Below, piece after piece: positions 59,102-64,000 of a stretch of DNA of 64,000 nt; within the stretch, counting starts at the first letter, position 1; every line of letters starts with the position of its first letter. The position numbers and the translations under genes are program-made. Under the pieces are notes generated by a model. It saw nothing but the letters and a program-made list of their open reading frames with translations. It was not told the DNA's origin and searched no databases. Source of the stretch: Paractinoplanes tereljensis (GTDB lineage Bacteria > Actinomycetota > Actinomycetes > Mycobacteriales > Micromonosporaceae); assembly GCF_016862435.1 (NCBI RefSeq), contig NZ_BOMY01000035.1, positions 1 to 64,000 on the forward strand. Reading direction: 5' to 3'.

Positions 59102-59997
59102 CATCCCTCGCGCGAAAGGTCCCGGCCGCCCTGGGCGGCCGGGGCCCGGCGGGCTGGCTCTTCATGGCCCCGAGCCTGCTGATCCTCGGCACCTTCGTGC
59201 TGTTCCCGATCGGCCGGTCGCTCTGGTACAGCCTGCACAACTGGACGGTCGGCGCGGCCGAGCAACCGTGGGCCGGCCTGGACAACTACACCAGGCTGTT
59301 CGGCGACGCGCAGTTCCAGCGGGCGCTGGCCAACACCCTGATCATCACGGTCGCCTCCACCGCCGTACTCGTCGTGGTGGGTCTTGGTCTGGCCCTGGCT
59401 CTTCAATCGGAAAACGTGGTGAGCCGGGTCGTCCGGTCGGTGTTCTTCTTCCCGACGGTCATCTCGCTGACCACCGTCGGCATGGTCTGGCGCTTCCTGC
59501 TCGACCCGGACATCGGGCTGGTCGGCGGCGTGACCAGGGCACTCGGGCTGGACCCGGTCAATTGGCTGCAGTCGACCGCGCTGGCGCTGCCCACGGTGAT
59601 CTTCGTGAACGTCTGGAAGAACGCCGGCTTCGTGATGATCGTGCTGGTGGCCGGGCTCAAGGCGATCCCGGGCGAGCACTACGAGGCCGCGTCGCTGGAC
59701 GGCGCCGGGCGGCTGCAGACGCTGCGGTCGATCACGCTGCCGGCGCTGCGCCCGACCATGCTGTTCGTGACCTTCATGGTCACCGTCCAGTCGCTGCAAC
59801 TGTTCGACCTCGTCTACGTGATGACCAGCGGCGGACCGCTGGATCACACCGAAACGCTGGTCACCAAGCTCTACCGGGACGGGTTCGTCAACTACGAGAC
59901 CGGTTACGCGGCGGCCACCTCCTGGGTGCTGTTCATCGTGGTGGTGCTGGTCTCGGCCCTGCAACTACGGATCTTCAGGTACAACGATGCTGACTAA
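59098..59997 (+). CDS. Sugar ABC transporter permease, MalF type
   Basis: 299 residues from ATG 59098, overlapping the binding-protein stop (ATGA). Six hydrophobic segments; EAA loop GEHYEAASLDGAGRLQTLRSITLPALRPT (about 195-225). Starts MAPSLLILGTFVLFPIGRSLWYSLHNW after a short tail. Partner of the next permease. Confidence 0.95.
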   Translation: MTSLARKVPAALGGRGPAGWLFMAPSLLILGTFVLFPIGRSLWYSLHNWTVGAAEQPWAGLDNYTRLFGDAQFQRALANTLIITVASTAVLVVVGLGLALALQSENVVSRVVRSVFFFPTVISLTTVGMVWRFLLDPDIGLVGGVTRALGLDPVNWLQSTALALPTVIFVNVWKNAGFVMIVLVAGLKAIPGEHYEAASLDGAGRLQTLRSITLPALRPTMLFVTFMVTVQSLQLFDLVYVMTSGGPLDHTETLVTKLYRDGFVNYETGYAAATSWVLFIVVVLVSALQLRIFRYNDAD

Positions 59998-60796
59998 ATC
60001 GCTCAAGTGGGTCTACGTCGGCATCGGGCTGGTGCTGGCGATCGTGCCGCTGATCTGGATGGTGGCCGGCTCGTTCCGCACCGAGGCCGACCTCTACGGG
60101 CACACCGCGAGCCTGTTCCCGCACGAGTGGACCCTGCACGGGTACAAGGGCGTGTGGCAGCAGCTGCCGTTCCTGCGCCTGCTGTTCAACAGCGTGCTGT
60201 TCGCCGGGGTCACCACCGCCCTGACCGTGCTGTTCGACTCGATGTGCGCGTACGCCCTGGCCCGTCTTGAATTTCGCGGCCGCACCGTGGCCTTCTGGCT
60301 GGTGCTTGTCACCCTGATGGTGCCGTTCCAGGTGACCCTGATCCCGGTCTTCATGGAGCTGTTCCACTTCGGCTGGCTCAACACCTACCAGGGCCTGATC
60401 ATCCCCCGCGCGACAAGCGCGTTCGGCATCTTCCTGTTCCGCCAGTTCTTCATGAGCATCCCGAAGGAACTGGACGAGGCCGCCCGCATCGACGGCGCCG
60501 GGCACTTCCGCATCTACTGGCGGGTGATCCTGCCGCTGGCCAAGCCGGCCATCGCGACGGTCGCCCTGCTCAACTTCACCAATCTTTGGAACGACCTGAT
60601 CTGGCCGCTCGTGGTGAGCACCGACAACACCATGCAGACCCTGCCGGCCGGTCTCGCGCTCTTCGCCGGACAGCACGTCACCGATCACGCGGTGCTGTTC
60701 GCGGGCGCTGTCATCTCCCTGCTACCGATCGCGGTCGTGTTCTTCCTGGCGCAGCGTTACTTCGTCGCCGGAATCTCGACAAGCGGCCTGAAATGA
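59987..60796 (+). CDS. Sugar ABC transporter permease, MalG type
   Basis: 269 residues; overlaps the previous gene by 11 bp. Six hydrophobic segments, EAA loop PKELDEAARIDGAGHFRIYWRVILPLAKPA (about 160-190), and the C-terminus AQRYFVAGISTSGLK. CUT1 family. The ATPase is missing from the operon, as usual for actinobacteria with a shared ATPase. Confidence 0.95.
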   Translation: MLTKSLKWVYVGIGLVLAIVPLIWMVAGSFRTEADLYGHTASLFPHEWTLHGYKGVWQQLPFLRLLFNSVLFAGVTTALTVLFDSMCAYALARLEFRGRTVAFWLVLVTLMVPFQVTLIPVFMELFHFGWLNTYQGLIIPRATSAFGIFLFRQFFMSIPKELDEAARIDGAGHFRIYWRVILPLAKPAIATVALLNFTNLWNDLIWPLVVSTDNTMQTLPAGLALFAGQHVTDHAVLFAGAVISLLPIAVVFFLAQRYFVAGISTSGLK

Positions 60797-62091
60797 GCTC
60801 AGCGGTGCCATTCTTCTCCCCCGGCGATCTCCAGTGGCTGCTGGGCATCGAGGACACCTGCGTCTATCCGCCGGTCGGCTCGGGCATGACCCGGCTCGAC
60901 GAGCACGCGCTGACCGGCCACGACGCGCGGTGGCGGGACGACCTGGTCGCGGTCGCCGACTTCGGCGCCGGCGGTCTGCGGTACGGCGTGAGCTGGCCCC
61001 GGATCTGCCCGGCCCCCGGCGTCTACGACTGGTCCGAGCTCGACGAGCGGCTCCGGTTCGCCACCGGCGAGCTGGGCCTGACCGTCATCGCCGACCTCGT
61101 CCACTACGGGACGCCGACCTGGCTCGACGGGGCGTTCGCCGATCCGCGCTACCCGGCCGCGATCGCCGATTTCGCGGCCGCGTTCGCCGCCCGCTACCGC
61201 GGTGTCGTCGACCACCTGACGCCGCTGAACGAGCCGCTCACCACCGCGTCGTTCTGCGGGCTGCGCGGGGTGTGGCCGCCCGCGCTGACCGGCTGGACCG
61301 GCTGGACCCGGGTCACCATGGGCATCGTCGAGGGCATCCGGCAGACCATCGCCGGGGTGCGAGCGGCCAACCCGGACGCGGTGATCGTGCACGTCGAGGC
61401 GGCCAGCATGTACTCGACCCCGGATGCCGGGCTGGACGAGCACACCGCGTTACTGGCCGGGATCGGGCACCTGCCCACCGATCTGCTGCTCGGCCGGGTT
61501 TCCGCGAATCATCCGCTGCACGACTGGCTCCTCGCACAGGGCGCCGCACCGGCCGACCTCGACCGGTTCCGCACCGACGTGCCGGAGATCGACATCCTCG
61601 GCGTGAACTACTACCCCGACCTCACCCCGCGCGTCATCGAGGAGGTGGCCGGCCAGATCCGGCAGGTCACCGCCAACCGGTGGGCCGAGGGTTTGGAGTA
61701 CGCGCTGCGCACCGCCCACGAGCGTTACCGGCTGCCGATGGCGATCACCGAGACCAGCATCGAGGGCGACGAGAACACCCGCCGCCGCTGGGCCGAGGAC
61801 TCGATCGCCGCCGTCCGCCGGTTGCGCGACGAAGGCCTGGACATTCGCGGCTACACCTGGTGGCCGCTGCTCGACTTCGTCGACTGGTCCTACGCCTCGG
61901 GTGGCCGCAACGTCGAGGAGTTCATGCTCGACCCGGGCAGCGGCGCCACCCCGACCGCCGAGGTCTACGCCGACATCACCCAGGGCGTCACGCCGTTCCT
62001 GCGGCGGATGGGCCTGCTGACGGTCAACGACGACCTGCGACGGTCGGAGACCGAGGCCTCCACGGCGTACCGGAAACAGGCGAGCGCATGA
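60793..62091 (+). CDS. Cytoplasmic GH1-like beta-glycosidase
   Basis: 432 residues from ATG 60793, coupled to the permease by ATGA. Acid/base Glu147 is in HLTPLNEPLTTA and nucleophile Glu320 in MAITETSIEGD, where the usual I/V-T-E-N-G is altered to I-T-E-T-S. GLRYGVSWPRICPAPGVYDWSELD and FVDWSYASGGRNVEEFML are also GH1-like. It lacks a signal peptide, so it hydrolyses an imported glycoside inside the cell. The altered motif and short length suggest a divergent subgroup; substrate unknown (beta-glucoside or beta-galactoside are guesses). Confidence 0.87.
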   Translation: MSSAVPFFSPGDLQWLLGIEDTCVYPPVGSGMTRLDEHALTGHDARWRDDLVAVADFGAGGLRYGVSWPRICPAPGVYDWSELDERLRFATGELGLTVIADLVHYGTPTWLDGAFADPRYPAAIADFAAAFAARYRGVVDHLTPLNEPLTTASFCGLRGVWPPALTGWTGWTRVTMGIVEGIRQTIAGVRAANPDAVIVHVEAASMYSTPDAGLDEHTALLAGIGHLPTDLLLGRVSANHPLHDWLLAQGAAPADLDRFRTDVPEIDILGVNYYPDLTPRVIEEVAGQIRQVTANRWAEGLEYALRTAHERYRLPMAITETSIEGDENTRRRWAEDSIAAVRRLRDEGLDIRGYTWWPLLDFVDWSYASGGRNVEEFMLDPGSGATPTAEVYADITQGVTPFLRRMGLLTVNDDLRRSETEASTAYRKQASA

Positions 62092-63812
62092 CCGCCCCTC
62101 GTCCGCAACTGGTTCGGGAGCACTGGGCCGACCTGTCCGGCGAGTGGCGGTTCGACTACGAACCGGACCGCTGGTCCCGGACCATCGTGGTGCCGTTCCC
62201 GCCCGAGTCCGCGGCCTCCGGGATCGGCGACACCGAAGTCCACGACGTCCTCTGGTACGAGCGCGACATCCCCTGGGACACGATCCTCGCCGCCGGCTAC
62301 CACCCGTCCCTGCGACCCCGACTGGTGGTGCGGTTCGGCGCGGTCGACTACCGCTGCACGGTCTGGCTCAACGGCGTTCGCCTGGGCGATCACGAGGGCG
62401 GGCACACGCCGTTCGGCTTCGATGCTTCTTCGTTAAAACCCGATCAAGATCAAACTCTGACGGTACGGGCGGAGGACCGAGCCGCCGACGTCGGGCAGCC
62501 CCGGGGCAAACAGGACTGGCAGCGCGACGCGCACGTCATCTGGTACGACCGAACCTCCGGCATCTGGCAGCCGGTGTGGCTGGAGGCGACCGCCGCGGTG
62601 GCGGTGGAGAGCCTGCACTGGACGGCCGACCTGCCGGCCGCCACGGTGCGGGCCGAGATCGGGCTCAACCGGCCGCCGGAGCCGGGGACCTCGTGCGAGA
62701 TCGAGCTGCGGCACGACGACTGGCCGATCGGCGCGATCCGGGTTCCGGTCACCGGGCAGCGCACGGTCGCCACGATCACGCTGCCCGGCCAGCAGAACGG
62801 GCAGGCGTACGAGGATCTGCTCTGGTCACCCGAGCGGCCCACCCTGATCGACGCGACGGTCCGGGTCGGCGGGGACGAGGTCACGTCGTACCTGGGCCTG
62901 CGGTCGGCCGCCGTGGCCGACGGCCACTTCCTGCTCAACGACCGCCCCTACTACCTGCGGTCGGTGCTGAGCCAGGGTTTCTGGCCCTCCTCGCACCTGG
63001 CCGCGCCCAGTGCACAGGCCATCGAGGAGGAGGTCCGGCTCATCCTGAGCCTCGGCTTCAACACCGCCCGCGTCCATCAGAAGGTCGAGGACCCCCGGTT
63101 CCTGTACTGGGCCGACCGGCTCGGCCTGCTGGTCTGGGGTGAGGCGCCGGCCGCCTACGAGTTCTCCCCCACCGCCGTCGCCCGGACCACCCGCGAGTGG
63201 CTGGAGGTGCTGGAGCGGGACCGGTCGCACCCGTCGATCGTCACCTGGGTGCCGCACAACGAGAGCTGGGGCATCCAGCACGTGGCGCACGACCCGCGCC
63301 AGGCCGCCTTCGTCCGCGGCCTGTACGAGCTGACCCACGCGATCGACGGCACCCGGCCGGTGATCGCCAACGACGGGTGGGAGCACGTGGGCTCCGACAT
63401 CCTGTCCGTGCACGACTACGACGACGATCCGGCCACGCTGCGCGAACGCTACGGCCCGGGGGCCCGCGAGCGCCTGTCCGACGGGATCGGCCCGGCGGGA
63501 CGGCGGATGCGCGTACGCGATCCGATCTCGCCGTCCGCACCGCTGATGCTTACCGAGTTCGGCGGCATCAAGTTCGCGCCGGACGGCGCGGGCTCCTGGG
63601 GTTACTCGGCGGCCGGGTCGGCCGAGCAGTTCGCCGCGCAGCTCACCGCGCTGTATGCCGCGCTGCGCGCGTCGCCCGAGCTGGCCGGCACCTGTTACAC
63701 CCAGCTGACCGACACCATGCAGGAGGCCAACGGCCTGGTCACCGCCGACCGGACGCCGAAGCTGGACGTGGCGCTGATCCGCTCCATCGTCTCAGGCACC
63801 GCACCCGCATGA
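62088..63812 (+). CDS. Glycoside hydrolase family 2 protein
   Basis: 574 residues from ATG 62088, overlapping the previous stop (ATGA). GH2 order: sugar-binding domain (about 10-170, WADLSGEWRFDYEPDRW and YRCTVWLNGVRLGDHEGGHTPFGFD), immunoglobulin-like domain (about 170-272), and TIM barrel (275-574). Acid/base Glu392 lies in VPHNESWGIQH and nucleophile Glu490 in LMLTEFGGIKF. It is compact compared with LacZ (1024) and closer to beta-glucuronidase or short exo-beta-glycosidases. No signal peptide, so intracellular. Ends overlapping the 3' end of the convergent LacI gene. Confidence 0.92.
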   Translation: MTAPRPQLVREHWADLSGEWRFDYEPDRWSRTIVVPFPPESAASGIGDTEVHDVLWYERDIPWDTILAAGYHPSLRPRLVVRFGAVDYRCTVWLNGVRLGDHEGGHTPFGFDASSLKPDQDQTLTVRAEDRAADVGQPRGKQDWQRDAHVIWYDRTSGIWQPVWLEATAAVAVESLHWTADLPAATVRAEIGLNRPPEPGTSCEIELRHDDWPIGAIRVPVTGQRTVATITLPGQQNGQAYEDLLWSPERPTLIDATVRVGGDEVTSYLGLRSAAVADGHFLLNDRPYYLRSVLSQGFWPSSHLAAPSAQAIEEEVRLILSLGFNTARVHQKVEDPRFLYWADRLGLLVWGEAPAAYEFSPTAVARTTREWLEVLERDRSHPSIVTWVPHNESWGIQHVAHDPRQAAFVRGLYELTHAIDGTRPVIANDGWEHVGSDILSVHDYDDDPATLRERYGPGARERLSDGIGPAGRRMRVRDPISPSAPLMLTEFGGIKFAPDGAGSWGYSAAGSAEQFAAQLTALYAALRASPELAGTCYTQLTDTMQEANGLVTADRTPKLDVALIRSIVSGTAPA

Positions 63813-64000
63813 CTGGCGGTAGCGGAAGCTGACCTCGACGTCGCGGCGGGTCCACTCGGCCGGCTTGCCGTCGATCAGCTTCAGCAGCCGCTCGGTCGCC
63901 GCCACGGCCATCTCCTCGGCCGGAACGCTCACGGTGGAGATGGCCGGGGTGGTGACCCGGGACAGTCCGAAGTCGTCGAAGCCGATCAGCGCGACCTCGG
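63792..64000 (-). CDS. LacI family transcriptional regulator, C-terminal 69 residues (runs off right edge)
   Basis: The minus-strand frame reads E-V-A-L-I-G-F-D-D-F-G-L-S, then TTPAISTVSVPAEEMAVAA and ERLLKLIDGKPAEW, ending R-Y-R-Q-S-C-G-C-G-A. This is the conserved end of the periplasmic-binding-like domain of LacI-family repressors. The DNA-binding domain is outside the window. It is convergent with the glycosidase operon and the natural candidate for the operator at 57745-57762. Confidence 0.92.
   Translation of the reverse strand, partial: EVALIGFDDFGLSRVTTPAISTVSVPAEEMAVAATERLLKLIDGKPAEWTRRDVEVSFRYRQSCGCGA

Noticed and set aside
1-64000. tRNA, rRNA, riboswitch or CRISPR features
   Set aside because: Reading both strands I found no cloverleaf with CCA context, rRNA core sequence, known riboswitch core or regularly spaced repeats.

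Overview
The window is high-GC DNA with many GTG starts, dense start/stop overlaps, Tat and lipoprotein signals, and families typical of filamentous soil actinobacteria. Gene content (secreted cellulase with a Thr/Pro linker and CBM2, a GH87-like enzyme, several CUT1 sugar importers without their own ATPase, ClpC next to an uncharacterised actinobacterial protein) suggests a Micromonosporaceae member such as Actinoplanes. That placement is an inference from gene families, not a measured phylogeny. No tRNA, rRNA, CRISPR array, phage module or full-length transposase was seen.

Layout. 1-5.2 kb: 5' part of clpC (leaving the left edge), an unknown protein, a STAS protein, a GNAT-like protein, and a divergent PPOX/TetR pair with a clear operator. 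5.2-13.3 kb: hydrolases, an L,D-transpeptidase, a VOC protein, an AraC regulator, a MarR/oxidoreductase divergon around a perfect 18-bp palindrome, and an EEP-GyrI pair. 13.3-16.1 kb: a secreted SGNH esterase and a secreted GH5-CBM2 cellulase, each preceded by a palindrome with the same AAGCGCTT core. 16-18 kb: fructosamine-kinase-like protein and an FAD oxidoreductase, then about 900 bp without genes that carries a 49-bp inverted repeat.

18.9-29 kb is a sugar-acid region: a CUT1 importer whose two permeases are fused into one protein, its Tat-lipoprotein binding protein, an IclR regulator with two tandem 16-bp operator-like sites, a KdaD-like FAH-family dehydratase and a 2,5-dioxovalerate-type aldehyde dehydrogenase (the lower Weimberg route to 2-oxoglutarate), and a 1111-residue secreted multidomain beta-helix enzyme. 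29-36.4 kb: a remnant of a FecCD siderophore permease, a secreted M3 peptidase, a HIT protein, a MATE exporter, small membrane proteins and a DUF4157-like protein with a putative Cys-His domain that looks like an effector. 36.4-43.7 kb: a complete sugar operon (binding protein, two permeases, class II aldolase, ADP-dependent kinase family, ManA) facing a DeoR regulator.

43.6-57.6 kb: aldo/keto reductase, a GGDEF-EAL c-di-GMP enzyme, unknown proteins, a peptidoglycan-binding-domain protein, an NPP1/NLP-type protein with the full GHRHDWE motif, an acid phosphatase, FadH plus a crotonase plus a PadR regulator, a 170-bp MITE-like element inserted at the padR stop codon, an epoxide-hydrolase-like gene with a divergent TetR and two operator copies, and an MBL hydrolase. 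57.6-64 kb: a tightly coupled operon (binding protein, two permeases, GH1-like and GH2 glycosidases) with a good promoter and LacI-type operator, followed by the convergent 3' end of a LacI regulator at the right edge.
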